Source: Euglena gracilis (taxonomy: Eukaryota > Euglenida > Euglenophyceae > Euglenales). From it: a stretch of DNA of 64,000 bases. The notes below the pieces were generated by a model that worked only from the letters and a program-made list of their open reading frames with translations, ran no database searches and was not told where the DNA came from. Numbering within the stretch: position 1 is the first letter of the stretch; every line of letters starts with the position of its first letter. The DNA lies in NCBI GenBank assembly GCA_039621445.1, contig CP154957.1:39030654-39094653 (forward strand), read 5' to 3'. A program made the translations under genes and the position numbers. Below are positions 1 to 10,688 of the stretch, piece by piece.

Positions 1-849
1 CGGTCCGGTTGGTTCGCAACTCGACAGGGGGGTCCTGCGGGAACTCCCCCCCCTGTGCCTGGGCTCCAATACAGTGACCACGTCCCCCCATGCAGATGAC
101 CATTTTCAGGACCCCCGCCCCAATGCCAACCCCATTTTGACACTGAACTTTACATTTTTCAGCCCCCCAAAAAGCTTCAAACTTTATTCAATCACATCGC
201 CTCCCATATATCCCATATCCCATTTGGTGAGGTCCCAAAACGTCCAAAATTGCATTTTTTTCATTTTATTGAGGGTATCTCGAGGGTCACGGGGTACAAA
301 GTGCAGCCAACCCCCCAAAAATCGGCCAAAACAAACCTAGAGTTCTTTTAAAATAAAAAAAAGGCTTGTTTCTTTTTGACTTCCGGCATTGAGTCAAGCA
401 AAAGTTAACTTTAGGATCTGGGGGGGGGGGGCTGGCGGGGATGACGGCTGGAAAAAAGGTGCTGGTTGTCTGGACCTGGCTTTTGAAAACCCCTGGATCG
501 AATAGCAGCCACGGGGGACTTCTAATTGGGGGGGGGGTTAAAATAATGGAAACGGTTGGAAGGCATTTTGTGATACTTGACTCATGAAACCAGTAAATAT
601 CGTCGAATCTGCAGTGCGGCCATGAGCATCACACATCATCTTGCATAATATCAAATCAAATCAAACGATCCTGAAGATGAAAGAAAATTAAAAAAAGGCA
701 CCCCACTTCCTTCGCTTTTGTTTCATTTCCGAGATGCTTTGAACACTTCAATCAAAGAAAAATGGGCTTTGGTTCCATTAGTATAATTGGCCTCCACCGC
801 CCAATTTTGGCATTGGTGCCAAAAAAAAAAGGCCTCAAAAAACCTCCCA
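1..849. other. Non-coding, no gene recognised
   Basis: Low-complexity DNA with A, C and G homopolymers and no open frame resembling a known protein. A G-run sits near 420-432 and another near 530. I see no repeat family that recurs elsewhere in the window until about 850. Confidence 0.5.
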
Positions 850-1375
850 AATGGAGGGTTGCTGATTGAACCGTGCCTTGGGGCTCTGGCTTCACGCCCG
901 AACCGGCGTTCAGGACACCGGTTCGGCGCGGAAATTTCTGAAATAGAATACCATGGAGCACGGCTGGAATCTAAGGCCATCTGCTGAAAGCCCTTGAGAA
1001 GGGCTATCGATCAAGGGGCAACATGGCAGGTGAACAGTGGAATTTTGAATTTGTCGGAACGTGCGATCAACGATTTTGGCGCTGTGCAGTGTGGCTGAGT
1101 TCTGTGGGTACCAAGAGAAATGTGTTGGGGAGAGCTTTCAATTGATATGCTGTATGGCACCTGAGGTGTGGGATTTCACAGATTAAGATGTCAAATTTTG
1201 GAAAATGCACGATCGCTGAAAATAAGCGCTGTGTTCATTATGGCTGAATCTTGTGGCCATTTGTCAAAAGCCCTTAAGAAGAGCTTTCAATTCATGGGTA
1301 AGATGGCATCAGGCATGTGAAAACTTCAATCGGCCGATCAGCAAGGCCATGCGCCCAAAGGAGGTCAAAAATGCT
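850..1375 (+). repeat. Diverged single copy of the core of the 1.44-kb tandem repeat
   Basis: The stretch runs from a 'ttggggctctggcttcacgc' block through short GAACCGGCG-type inverted motifs to 'gcccaaagga'. It matches, with scattered differences, the core of the units tandemly repeated at 24312-28076. Further dispersed copies are at about 22800-23960 and 42560-42900. Its open frames run across the inverted motifs and do not look like protein-coding sequence. It is probably an old, non-autonomous interspersed element. Confidence 0.65.
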
Positions 1376-1990
1376 CAAACCCATTTTGTCCAAATCACCC
1401 CAACACCAGTCAAAACCCACTTAAATGGCTCCAAAACCCCCCAATCGGGGGTGAATATGCAAAAACTTGGGGGGGAAATGTCCATTTTGGGCCACTTTTG
1501 GCAAATGAACACCTCTCCCCACCGGATTTTCAATATAATCGCAAAATTTTGCACAAAAAGGACTTAGCACTCAAGTATGTTGCCAACATAGAAGGGATTT
1601 TGTTATTTGAGGGGGGGTGCGGGGGGGCAGAGCCCGCCCCCCGCCTATGCCAAAGTGAGCCACAAAAACAACTTAGCCCCCGAGTATGTTGCCAACTCAG
1701 AAGGGATTTTGTTATTTGAGGTTCGGATGGGGGTGGAGGGAGGAGTTTCCTGCCTCTCGTAATGCAGAATGCTTGCATTTCTAAAGGATTTTCATGTAAT
1801 CCCTGTTTCATCGTTGGTTTTTTTACCCCTCCAGACCCTCATCAAGGGCCCAGCGACCCCCACCGACCAAAGATTTCCACCTGGGGGTGTTGATGTTGGT
1901 GTAAGACACTTATTTGGACCAATCCGGACCATTTCCGGGTGATTTGGGCCCGCCACAGACCGTTTTTATGACCACCGACTAGCCGAAGGC
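1376..1990 (+). repeat. Copy of the ~620-bp interspersed element also found at 37847-38455
   Basis: This copy shares long, nearly identical stretches with 37847-38455, including the 'cccaatcgggggtgaatatg' block, two 'gggattttgttatttgag' blocks and the 'gcagaatgcttgcatttcta' block. The downstream copy has long terminal inverted repeats that are missing or degraded here, so this one is truncated. Fragments recur at 3140-3245 and, inverted, at about 6285-6440. Confidence 0.75.
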
Positions 1991-2063
1991 CGATTGCATA
2001 GGATTTTCTTCATGGGGGGAGACTTAAAGGCCCCGGTCGGAAAATCGCGTATGACTAAATTGC

Positions 2064-2165
2064 GGGTCGGGCCGACCATGGTCGGCCCGACCTCCTGTTC
2101 GACCCGACCATGGTCGGCCCGACCAGGTTGGCCCGATCATTGTGGGTCGGCCCGACCTGGTCGGT
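2064..2165. repeat. Cluster of GGTCGGGCCGACC palindromes
   Basis: The 13-bp motif GGTCGGGCCGACC and close variants recur several times in about 100 bp, separated by short spacers such as 'atggtcgg'. Similar clusters are at 6500-6535, 29925-30100, 30905-31010 and 37040-37170, usually next to 'cggtaggaaacg' or 'gacttttgactatagg'. The repeated occurrence beside the same flank suggests the end of a mobile element rather than a host regulatory site. Confidence 0.6.
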
Positions 2166-2186
2166 AGGAAACGCAATTACCATGCC

Positions 2187-2266
2187 CCCCCCCCCCCGAT
2201 AGTGTCCCATACCCCGGCCCAACGGCAGGGCGGGTATGGGACACTATCGGGGGGGGGGGGGGGGCA
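2187..2266. repeat. Inverted repeat with C/G-run ends
   Basis: A run of C followed by 'gatagtgtcccataccc' is mirrored after a ~16-nt spacer by 'gggtatgggacactatc' and a run of G. The same words recur around 2970-2990 and 3025-3080. This is one of several short element families here whose arms end in C or G homopolymers. Confidence 0.7.
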
Positions 2267-2277
2267 GGGTTGACGTT

Positions 2278-2690
2278 TTTTTTGTTTTTTTAAAAAAAAC
2301 AAAAAAACATGTTTTTTAAAAAAAACAACAAAAAACATGTTTTCTTTAAAAAAGCGCAAAAAAGCATGCTTTTTTTGAAAAAGCAAAATTTGACCTTTTT
2401 CCTTGCGACATGACCATTTTTTTGAAGAAAATTTTTCGCGGGTGGTTCGGGTCACGAGGGGGGGGGGTCACAGGGGGGGGGTCACGAGGGGGGGGGGTCA
2501 CATTTTCGGTGGCCAGATTAGAAATCACTGAAAACGAATTTTTGGGAAAAAATCCTTTTTAGGCTCCAAAATAGGAATCCCCCAAACGAAAATTAGGAAA
2601 TCTACCGGAATATTTTGTCAAATTAGGCATCACCGGCCAAGTTTTTCAGAAAAAATGGCCGAAACGGGTCTTAGGTCGGGTTGGGGGAGG
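2278..2690 (-). repeat. Inverted copy of the 'CCTAATTTGG' repeat family with an A/T hairpin module
   Basis: Blocks of T followed by A (for example 2281-2345) are followed by a segment that, on the minus strand, matches 24060-24300, 31080-31260 and 32940-33165: the A/T hairpins, 'cgaaatcgccat'-like sequence, the 'gggtcacgagggggg' stretch and the 'cctaatttggccacc' words. The coding potential is only apparent. The family is dispersed and probably mobile. Confidence 0.65.
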
Positions 2691-3134
2691 GGGTCATGGG
2701 GGGAACACCCCCTGTGAAGTTTTTTTTCTTCAAATGTGTGAAAGTATTTCCAAATCTGTGTTTTCTGGTGCGAAAAATCATGCTTTCAACCCAAAAAAAT
2801 GAATGTTGTAGAGATAAAAAATGCACTTTTTCCCAAAAAAAAACATTACAAAAAAATTTTCCCCCAAACCCTCCATGACAGTTTTTTTTGTTTTTTTAAA
2901 AAAACATATTTTTTTTGAAAAAAACATATCTTTTTGGTTTCAAAAAAAACAAGCCGTCAACCTTGGGGGGGGGACACTATCGGGGGGGTCAATAAAATTC
3001 CTTTAGGACCGGCCAGCCGGGTCCCATGGCAGGGGTATGGGACACTATCGGGGGGGGGGACAGTATCGGGGGGGGGGGGGGGGGATCGTATCCGCACTAC
3101 CCCCCCCCTTCTGGAGATTTAAGTCCCCCCCTTG
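2691..3134. repeat. Low-complexity stretch with G-run inverted motifs
   Basis: This stretch contains A/T tracts around 2820-2945 and several 'gggacactatcggggg' words (2970-3080) shared with 2187-2266. No gene is visible. Confidence 0.5.
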
Positions 3135-3350
3135 AAAAAAACTTTTGTCCAAATCACCCCAAAACCAGTCAAAACCCACTTAAATGGCTCCAGAACCCCC
3201 CAATCGGGGGTGAATATGCAAAAACTTGGGGGGAAAATGCCCATTTCCGAGCGAGGGTCCCCCCATGTGTATTAACCCTAGTTGGACGGCTCTTTGGGGT
3301 AGCTGGTACCTTGTAGCGGCCAATTTATCACGTTTCTGAACAGCCGGCTG
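3135..3350 (+). repeat. Joined fragments of two repeat families
   Basis: Bases 3140-3245 match the start of the ~620-bp element (same family as 1376-1990). At about 3246 the sequence switches abruptly to the right half of the long hairpin element at 30309-30474: the 'agggtccccccatgtgtatt' block and the 'gtttctgaacagccggct' block. The sharp junction indicates one element inserted into, or recombined with, another. Confidence 0.7.
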
Positions 3351-3368
3351 TAGTCCTCTACTACAAAA

Positions 3369-3489
3369 AAGGGGTGGCGGACGCTGGTTCTGTCCAAAAC
3401 CCGGCGTTCCGGACGCCGGTTCCGTCCGAAGGACGGAACCGGCGTCCGGAACGCCGGGTTTTGGACAGAACCGGCGTCCGCCACCCCTT
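3369..3489. repeat. 59-bp-arm hairpin with GAA loop
   Basis: Bases 3369-3427 and 3431-3489 are reverse complements over 59 bp with one mismatch (a T in the left arm near 3384), around a 3-nt GAA loop closed by C-G. It lies immediately outside the TIR element 3490-4323. The equivalent hairpin beside the related element at 28526-28646 has several base pairs changed on both arms and the loop inverted. Confidence 0.9.
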
Positions 3490-4323
3490 GTTTAAACCGG
3501 CGTTTTAGAGACGCCGGGTTCAGGACAGAACCGGCGTCCTCACCCTTCGGGCAAAGGACACTCCAAGGACCAATTTCCAACCACTAATCTGCAATGTCAC
3601 GCCACTTTGCATTTCACCAAATTCCGGCGATCGCGAGGGTATTTCTGGCTGTGTCAATCGCCCTGGTCCAAACTCACCCCTCAATCGAAAGCTCTTTTCA
3701 TCAGACGACTGGCGATCACCACCAAATTCATCCACGCCGCCTGGATCTCTTATTTTCTGTCACTGGGAAATCCTAATTTCACAACTCTGGTGCCCCCTAG
3801 GACCCCTCAGGTGGTCGATTCGAAGAGAAAACACGTTTCTGTAAGGTTTATTCAGCATCTTAAACCAAAAATCACTGAAAATTACCACAAATTTCGACTC
3901 AGATTCTGGATGATCCGACGATCGCGAGCGTATCTCGGGCTGCGTGCAACGTTAGGGTACCAAGTTACCCCTCGATCGAAAGCTCTTTTCAACAGACGAC
4001 CAGCGGTGGTCATCAGATCTTTCCACGATGCACGGTACTCTATTTCCAAATCTGGGCCAATTTTCACCAAATTTGGATATCCACCCCAGTGGTCCCCAAA
4101 TGGCAAAATTCATTGTCCTAGATGGTTGAAACAGTCATACCAGCACCTTAGGGCCACTTTGGGGCACTTTTGGTGACATTTTTAGGAATGAAAACCGGAC
4201 GCCGGGTTTTGGACAAAACCGGCGTTCCTAACGCCGGGTTTTAGGACAGAACCGGCGTCCGTAAAACCCGTGGGGGGGGACGCCGGTTCTGTCCTGAACC
4301 GGCGTCTCAAACGCCGGTTTAAA
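3490..4323 (+). mobile_element. TIR element, copy 1 (non-autonomous)
   Basis: The left end at 3490 ('tttaaaccggcgttttagag') is mirrored at 4279-4323, giving terminal inverted repeats of about 45 bp. The interior (about 3590-4190) is close to 28740-29340, including 'cgatcgcgagggtatttctg' and 'gatcgaaagctcttttca'. A second internal GC-rich hairpin precedes the right end (4197-4262). Apparent open frames are not protein-like. I could not find a convincing target-site duplication, so the exact ends are tentative and the outer hairpin at 3369-3489 may belong to the element. Confidence 0.7.
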
Positions 4324-4397
4324 ACTAAAACCTATTCTGGGCCCGACGCCTGTCTTGAAATTCTACTGACATTAACGGATTTCAGGCTGAAATTGCT

Positions 4398-4750
4398 TAT
4401 GTCGGTTGATTTCATTTCAGGCGCTCGTTTATGTCGGTCGATTTCCATTCAGGCGCCCGTTTATGTCAGTCGATTTCCATTCAGGCGCCCGTTTATGTCG
4501 GTCAATTTCCATTCAGGCGCCCATTTATGTCGGTCGATTTCCATTCCATTAAAACCTATTTTCTGGGCCAGACGCCTGTCTTGAAATTCTACTGACATTA
4601 ACGGATTTCAGGCTGAAATTGTTTATGTCGGTCGATTTCCATTCAGGCGCCCGTTTATGTCAGTCGATTTCCATTCAGGCGCCCGTTTATGTCGGTCGAT
4701 TTCCATTCAGGCGCCCGTTTATGTCAGTCGATTTCCATTCCATTGAAATC
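4398..4750 (+). repeat. 32-bp minisatellite, two blocks
   Basis: A 32-bp unit containing 'ttatgtcggtcgatttccat' and 'tcaggcgcccg' is repeated about four times at 4398-4546 and again at 4622-4747. The blocks are separated by a duplicated spacer that includes 'acgcctgtcttgaaattcta'. The unit length is not a multiple of three, so the frame cycles and the repeated peptides there are artefacts. Confidence 0.85.
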
Positions 4751-5162
4751 TGTTGCTGGTCAGATTGGGAATTTTTAGTGACTTTTTTGGACATTTTGTG
4801 TTTCCCTTTTTTTCGACATTTTTGGTCCTATGCGGTTGTGGAGGAGTTATGGATCAGACATAAAACCAAATTTTGTGGCCAGGTGATCACAGCTGGCTGA
4901 ACTTTGGATGGAACAGACAGAAGGACGGTATTTAAGATTATTATTTTCTGGATCTTCAGAAAAAGCATTCGGCAAATTTGTCCTGAACCAGGCAGTTCGG
5001 TCGAATGAATATCAAGACAAGGGTCGGGCCCAGACAAAATAGGTTTTAGAAAAATCGACCGACGCTAACACATTCAGCAGGGTCGCGCCCAGCGCCCCTG
5101 CTGAATCTGTCAGTGTCGGTCAATTTTTGTATTGAAATTTTTCCAAGCCAGTTAATCATGCA
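4751..5162. other. No gene seen
   Basis: AT-rich unique-looking sequence with no recognisable protein. Words from the neighbouring minisatellite spacer ('gggcccga', 'cctgctgaat') recur at 5025-5105. Confidence 0.4.
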
Positions 5163-5392
5163 GTAGGGTCAGGGTCAGGGTCAGGGTTGGGGTTGGGGTT
5201 AGGGTTTGGGTTAGGGTTCAGATTAGGGTTTGGTACAGGGTCAGGGTTAGGGTTTCGGGTTAGGGTTGGGGTTAGGGTTCAAGTTACGTTTAAGGTTAGG
5301 GTTTGGTTTAGGGTTACGGTTAGGGTTCAGGTTACGTTCAAGGGTTTAGGGTTTCGGATTAGGGTTGGGGTTGGGCTTCAGGTTAGACGACC
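5163..5392 (+). repeat. Degenerate telomere-like GGGTTA/GGGTCA array
   Basis: About 230 bp of variants of GGGTTAG, GGGTCA, GGGTTTG and GGGTTC repeats. It could be interstitial telomeric sequence or a G-rich simple repeat of independent origin. It is internal here, flanked by other repeats, so it is not a chromosome end. A shorter relative is at 30641-30705. Confidence 0.75.
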
Positions 5393-5842
5393 AAGGGTGC
5401 TGAACGGGGGGGGGGGGCGCGGCAGCCCCCCCCCCCCCCGCTAGACGACCAAGGGCGCCGAAGGCGCCCTTCGACAATAGGTGTCTGGTTGCGCATGCTC
5501 ACCAAACGGTCCGGTAACAAAGGGATTTTGTTATTGGGGGCGGGGGGTGGGGGGGGGGGGGCACCCCCCCCCCCCCCGCTGGACGACCAAGGGCGCCCTC
5601 CGACAATGGGTGTCTGATTGCGCATGCTCACCAAACCGTCCGGCAGCAAAGGGATTTTGTTATTGGAGGCGGGGGTGCGGGGGGGGGGGGGGCGGCAGCC
5701 CCCCCCCCCCCCCCCGCTAGACGACCAAGGGTACAAAAGGCGCCCTCCGACAATGGGTGTCTGATTGCGCATGCTCACCAAACGGTCTGGCAGCAAAGGG
5801 ATTATGTTATTGTGCGGGGGGGGGTGCGGGGGGGGGGAAATA
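5383..5842. repeat. Tandem ~115-bp units punctuated by poly-G/poly-C hairpins
   Basis: Four units contain 'ctagacgaccaagggcgcc', 'gattgcgcatgctcaccaaa', 'cggcagcaaagggattttgt' and then a G-run facing a C-run. Unit boundaries are the homopolymer hairpins, whose lengths differ between copies. The first unit carries the GGCGCCGAAGGCGCC triloop palindrome at about 5454. Confidence 0.8.
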
Positions 5843-5849
5843 ATTGGCA

Positions 5850-6560
5850 TTTTTTTTGTTTTTTAAAAAAAAAACAAAACAACGTGTTTTTTTAAAAAAA
5901 CGCCAAAAAAAACATCAAAAAAAACAAAAGGAAAATTTCATTGAAAAAACTCGTTATGAAACACCCAAACCATACTTCGAATCCTACTAAGTTCAAAAAT
6001 TGCCAAAAAATGGTCAAAAACATTCAAAAAATGCAAAAAAAAATGCAACTGTAAGACTTTTTTCATTTTTTGTTTTCGGAAATATTTGGCAGAAATGCCC
6101 CAAAACTTGCCAAAAATGATTGAAAATATGCATTCAAAAAATTTTCCGAGCAAAACCTTGTTAGCGTTTTTTTGTGTTTTTTTTAAAAAAAACATTGTTA
6201 GAATTAAAACAAAAAAACAGAGTCCAAAAAAAAACAGGTTGCCAACTATGGGGGGGGGGACGGTTGGGATTGAACAAAAAACCAAATCTGTGTGGGCATT
6301 TTCCCATTTTTCCCAAAAGTGGCCCAAACTGGGCATTTTCCCCCCAAGTTTTTGCATATTCACCCCCCGATTGGGGGGTTCTGGAGCCATTTAAGTGGGT
6401 TTTGACTGGTTTTGGGGTGATTTGGACAAAAGTTTTTTTCATGGGGGGGCTTAAATCTCAAGAAGGGGGGGGGTGGTGGGGATAATTGCGTTTCCTACCG
6501 ACCTGGTTGGCCCGACCCACACAGGTCGGGTTAGGTCGCGGTCGCCCCTGGGCCCCCCTG
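5850..6560. repeat. Mosaic of repeat fragments
   Basis: An A/T hairpin (5853-5900) is followed by the 'ttgaaaaaactcgttatgaa ... tactaag' segment shared with the 1,437-bp tandem units (25570-25745). Next come another A/T hairpin, an inverted fragment of the ~620-bp element (about 6285-6440), and GGTCGG palindromes (6500-6535). No gene is seen. Confidence 0.65.
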
Positions 6561-6599
6561 ACATAGGAAATGAGAAAAAAGCCCAAAAATGTGGAAAAG

Positions 6600-6850
6600 A
6601 ATAAAAGAGAACAATTTTAGATGATGGGAATTACCCCCCCCAAAGTGGCAACCACAAAAAAACCACTTTGGGGGGACACTTTGGGGGGGGTCAAAATCTG
6701 GCCCTTGGCGTCTTTGGCACCAAAAGAAAGCGGCCACTTTGAGGGGATAAACCAAAATTTGCCAAAAAGTGTTTTGGCTACCTTGGGGGGCACTTTGAGC
6801 ACCCACCCACCCACCCACCCACAAGGTCCACCTTTTTTGTTTTAAAACAA
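6600..6850. repeat. CACTTTGGGG-type repeat, copy 1
   Basis: Words such as 'ccactttggggggacacttt', 'gcgtctttggcaccaaaaga' and 'gggcactttgag' recur with the same order around 38770-38925, and partially at 39060-39125 and 39655-39790. Four tandem CCCA units occur near 6800-6820. Confidence 0.55.
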
Positions 6851-7715
6851 AACGTGGCGTTTTATTTGTTTGCTTTAAAAAACAAAACCCTGTGATTTCT
6901 TCAAAAAAAAATGCGCAATTAAGGCATGTTTTTCTGAAAATACAAATTTTCTTGTGTTTTCCTGAAAAATGGGGGTCTTTTTGTGGGAAAAGAGCCAAAA
7001 ACGACCCTCACCCCCCCATTTGGCTAATGCCCAAGCTCCTTCAGCCCCCCAATTTGCCAGTTGGGGGGGGGGGGGCAATCAGGCTCCAAAAAATTTTCAT
7101 TCAAATATGAAGGAAAATGACCCAAAACCCTCCCAGATGCCTTTAGAAACCCCCATTCAGGGGTCCATTTGCCAAAAAAAATTGAGTAAAACCTCTTGTT
7201 TGGGCTGTTCTGTTGAAGGCGCCTGTGCAAGGCGCATATCCACAGATAAACGCAGCAACAATAACAAAATCGCCTGCCGCCCCCACCCCCTGTGATAAAA
7301 TCAGTCGGCCTTCAGATGGGGGGGGGCATGGTTTCAGATCAGGTGTGAACCCCCTTGGAGACCAGGCGGTGAACTTTGGGGTTTTCGGGCGCCCCCCCCC
7401 CCTGTACCTGGCCATGCTATTCCCCACCAACACTCTTCCCATGGGGCTCAGAAGGCGCCTAAGGAGGGGAAGAGTACGGGGGGGGGGGGGGGGCTGGTAG
7501 CCCACTGTCATAGCACTTTTTACAAAGAACTTCCCCAAAAACTGCTCAAAAATTGACGTTTTTGGGACGTTTTCAAATATTGATTTTTGGCAAATGTGCT
7601 TAAAACTAACCGTACATGCAAAAAAAGTTGCCAAAAATGGCCACTCCCCTGCACAGATCCACCCCCCCCCTCCTGGGAACCCCCCCCCTCCCCCCACTTC
7701 CAACCCCCCTGAGAC
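6851..7715. other. No gene seen; low-complexity with C/G runs
   Basis: Contains A-tracts, G-runs near 7068 and 7320, and an inverted arrangement of 'gaggcgcc'-type words near 7450. No recognisable protein on either strand. Confidence 0.4.
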
Positions 7716-8121
7716 CATAGCTGGCGTTTTTTTTTGTTTTTTTTGTTTTTTATTTAAAAAAACAGGCAAAAAAAACGGCAAAAAAAACAAAGGGGAAAAT
7801 GATGGTCCAAATTTTGCCTTTGATCGCAAGGGTGAACCAATCTTAGCTCAAATGACTTGAAAACCAATACTTTTGGGGGTCTTCAACAAGAATGGTCAAA
7901 ATAGGGCATTTTTCTGCCATTTTGGGATGTTTTAACTTGAAACATCCCAAATTTGGTGTCTTTCTCTGACCGAGGATGGGCAAAAAAAGCTAAAATTAAA
8001 GGCAAAAAATTTTTTTGCCCTGGACCCTCAATGGCGTTTTTTTGTTTTTTTAAAAACATGTTTTTTTTTAAAAAAAAACGTGTTTTTTTTTGACTTCGTT
8101 TTAAACGAAGTGCCAGCTATG
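7716..8121 (+). mobile_element. MITE-like TIR element, copy A, with perfect 8-bp TSD
   Basis: The element begins CATAGCTGGC (7716-7725) and ends GCCAGCTATG (8112-8121). It is flanked by the 8-bp direct repeat CCTGAGAC at 7708-7715 and 8122-8129. The interior has G-T(n)-A(n)-C hairpins near both ends and a unique core containing 'tttgatcgcaagggtgaacc'. Just inside the right end is 'gacttcgttttaaacgaag', itself a palindrome. No transposase is encoded. TIRs plus an 8-bp duplication are typical of hAT-like (also P-like) DNA transposons, so this is probably a non-autonomous member. Sister copies are at 9818 and 20947. Confidence 0.9.
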
Positions 8122-8129
8122 CCTGAGAC

Positions 8130-8785
8130 AAATGTAAAAAAAATAAAAAAATAAAAAAATTAAGACCTTGCCGGGGAGAGGAAAACAAACAATGAAATGC
8201 GCACCTTCTTGGAGCACTTCTTGAGGCAAATCACGCCTTGCCGAGGTTCAACATGTCAGGGACAAAGAGAAACGAGAAATGGCCGAAGGAAAGAAACAGG
8301 AAGGGGAGCATTGACACAATTATGAACATGATGCCATTGTTGTCGTAGCCGTAACGAACCAAGACACAGGGGGAAAACATTGGCTGCAATTCCGCATGGT
8401 GTGCCAAGGGGGAGTGATTGAAGCTGCTTCCTGCCTTCTTGCTAAGTGTTTAAAGTGAAAACATTGGCTACCATTCTTTGCACAAGAGACAAATATTTCG
8501 CAAAATGCATCTGAATTTCGCGAAATCCATCATTGCAAGGAAATTCAGCTTCGGAGTTTCAACACTTCTGCTGAGTGTTCAAAATGAAAACATTGACTAT
8601 CATTCGGCATTCCGGGCCAAGGGTGAAATTTTGGACAAACGTCATATGAACAATCACAAATGCAACAGCATTGGCCATCTTCCCGTAAGATGCAATCTAA
8701 ACTGCACAAAATGTATATACAACGAAGACAACCTCAATTGGACGAAAAATGTCGCAACTGTCTTGGGGGTAGGCAAGTACCCTCA
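8130..8785. other. No gene seen
   Basis: Unique-looking, moderately AT-rich DNA. A phrase near 8380-8470 ('cattggctgcaattccgcat' / 'cattggctaccattctttgc') is loosely repeated at 8585-8610. No recognisable protein. Confidence 0.4.
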
Positions 8786-8955
8786 CCCCCCCCCTTATTG
8801 TCCCCCCCCCATATTGTCCCTCAGCCCCGGCCGACGGGGGGTTTTTTTGGCTCGGCCAATGAAATTCCTTTGGTACCCCCATATTGTCCCCCCCCCCCAT
8901 ATTGTCCAGTCGGGCCTCCCGGGGGGAGGTCGGTGGGACAATAAGGGGGGGGGGG
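8786..8955 (+). mobile_element. Short TIR element with C-run ends, copy 1
   Basis: It starts with a C-run plus 'ttattgtcc' and ends with 'ggacaataa' plus a G-run. The interior contains 'ccggccgacggggggttttt', 'ggctcggccaatgaaattcc' and 'gtcgggcctccc'. The same structure is at 12438-12588, inverted at 20292-20400, and degraded at 40050-40195. It is non-coding; the mobility class is unknown. Confidence 0.75.
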
Positions 8956-9817
8956 TATTTGGCTTATGGCCGGGCTCCTTCAGACCATAGGTGTAGGAAC
9001 AATTTTTTTCCCGGGGGGGGCGAGCCAAAAAAAAATTCTCAGCACAACCAAAATGTATTTTTTTCAGTCCTCCTGGCCCCGAAGGGGCCAAGACCATGGG
9101 TTTTTTTCGTCTTGGACCCCCTCCCCCCCCCCCTCCGGGGGGGGGGGTGGGTAGGGGCTGGTGGGTATATCTTTTTTCGGCGCTGAAGGCGCCGAAAATT
9201 TTGGAAAAGCTGCTACTTTTGGCGATTTTTGGCCATTTTCGGGCAAAAGTGGGTGGGTCCTCCGGGACCCCCCCCCTCCCCCGAGGGGGGCCCACTCCAG
9301 GGGGTGGGTGGGTGGGTGCCGACCCCCCCTCGGTCTTAAAAAAACCCCTGGCCGAGACGCTAACGTCTCTTTGAAGTCCAAGGAGTCCAGGTACAGGGGG
9401 GAGGGGGGGTCCCCGGACCTCCCCTGTTCACTTCCGAACTGAACTGGACATGTTGACTTCCCGGAGGAGGGTGGGTCCGGCGCCGAAGGCGCCGAAATTT
9501 TTTGAAAAATGCCCTTTTCGGTGTTCGCACGTTGTTCCGTTTTTCGGTTTTTTCCCGAAGGAGGCTAGGCGCGCCGCTCGGGGGGGTCCGGGACCCCCCC
9601 CCTCCCCCCCCCCCCCCCCCCCCCCGCGGCCCCTGCGCGGCCACCTGCGCGGCCGCTCGCCCCCCCCTAGCCCCCCCCCTCCCCCCCTGTGCCTAGCATA
9701 GCCAAGAAAAAAAATTTTGGTGAAAAAAATCGCGATTTTTGAGGCCCAAAAATGACCAAAAATGACCATTTTCGGACACAAAATGGCAAATTTGGGGGCC
9801 GCGCGCTCTGCGCGCGG
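8956..9817. repeat. C/G-run rich sequence with triloop palindromes
   Basis: Contains the triloop palindrome 'cggcgctgaaggcgccg' near 9179 and 'cggcgccgaaggcgccg' near 9479, GGGT repeats near 9300-9318 and a long C-run at 9598-9625. Bases 9540-9700 resemble 11590-11700 (a 'gcgcggccgctcgcccccc' block followed by 'tgtgcctagc'). No gene is seen. Confidence 0.5.
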
Positions 9818-10204
9818 CATAGCTGGCGTTTTTTTTGTTTTTTTTAAAAAAAACGTTTTTTTTGTTTTTTATTAAAAAAAACGGGCAAAAAAAACGGCAA
9901 AAAAAACAAAGGGGAAAATGATTGTCCAAATTTTGCCTTTGATCGCAAGGGTGAACCAATCTTAGCTCAAATGACTTGAAAACCAATACTTTTGGCTGTC
10001 TTCAACAAGAATGGTCAAAATATGGCATTTTTCTGCCATTTTGGCTTGAAACCATTCCAAACTAACTTGAAACATCCCAAATTTGGTGTCTTTCTCTGCC
10101 TGAGGATGGGCAAAAAAAAGCTAAAATTAAAGGCAAATTTTTTTTTGCCCTGGACCCTCAATGGCGTTTTTTTTGTTTTTTTTTAAAAAAAACATGTTTT
10201 TTTT

Positions 10205-10250
<46 letters not shown>

Positions 10251-10302
10251 TTTTTTTTTTTTTTTTTAAACCAACTGTTTTTTTGACTTCGTTTTTATAA
10301 GA

Positions 10303-10399
10303 AAAAGCGGGGTCCGATCACGATTCCCGGTGGAGAAACGGGGGGCGCCGTAGGCGCCCCCCGTTTCTCCACCGGGAATCGTGATCGGACCCCGCTTTT
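10303..10399. repeat. Perfect 97-bp hairpin, 47-bp arms, GTA loop
   Basis: Bases 10303-10349 and 10353-10399 are exact reverse complements around GTA, closed by C-G. It lies at the left edge of the element nested in MITE copy B, upstream of the recombinase fragment. Smaller hairpins built on ACCCGTGAAC follow (about 10495-10555 and 11390-11430). A ~50-bp block starting 'ttccgtccacggctgccgtg' is directly repeated at 10553 and 11332. Confidence 0.93.
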
Positions 10400-10688
10400 G
10401 TCTTAAAACCGTTAACCAAGTTCACGGGCTTCCTCGCAGTAGGCAAGCGCTTCCTAACGAGATGCCTAGGGGGTCAAAAATCTCGTTTTTGGCGTTCACG
10501 GGTGAACTTTGGCCGTTCACGGGTGCCGTAGTGCGCACCCGTGAACGGAATTTCCGTCCACGGCTGCCGTGCGTGCACCCGTGAACCGACCACGGTTGCG
10601 CAAGGTGTTACCCGTGATCGGAATTTGAATTTTTTGGGGTTTTTAACATTTGTGTTTCTGTCTGTCTGCTGCTTTTCCCCACAGTCCG

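Noticed and set aside
4398-4750. Possible repeat protein from the 32-bp minisatellite
   Set aside because: The unit is not a multiple of three, so the frame cycles with every copy and the apparent peptides are artefacts.
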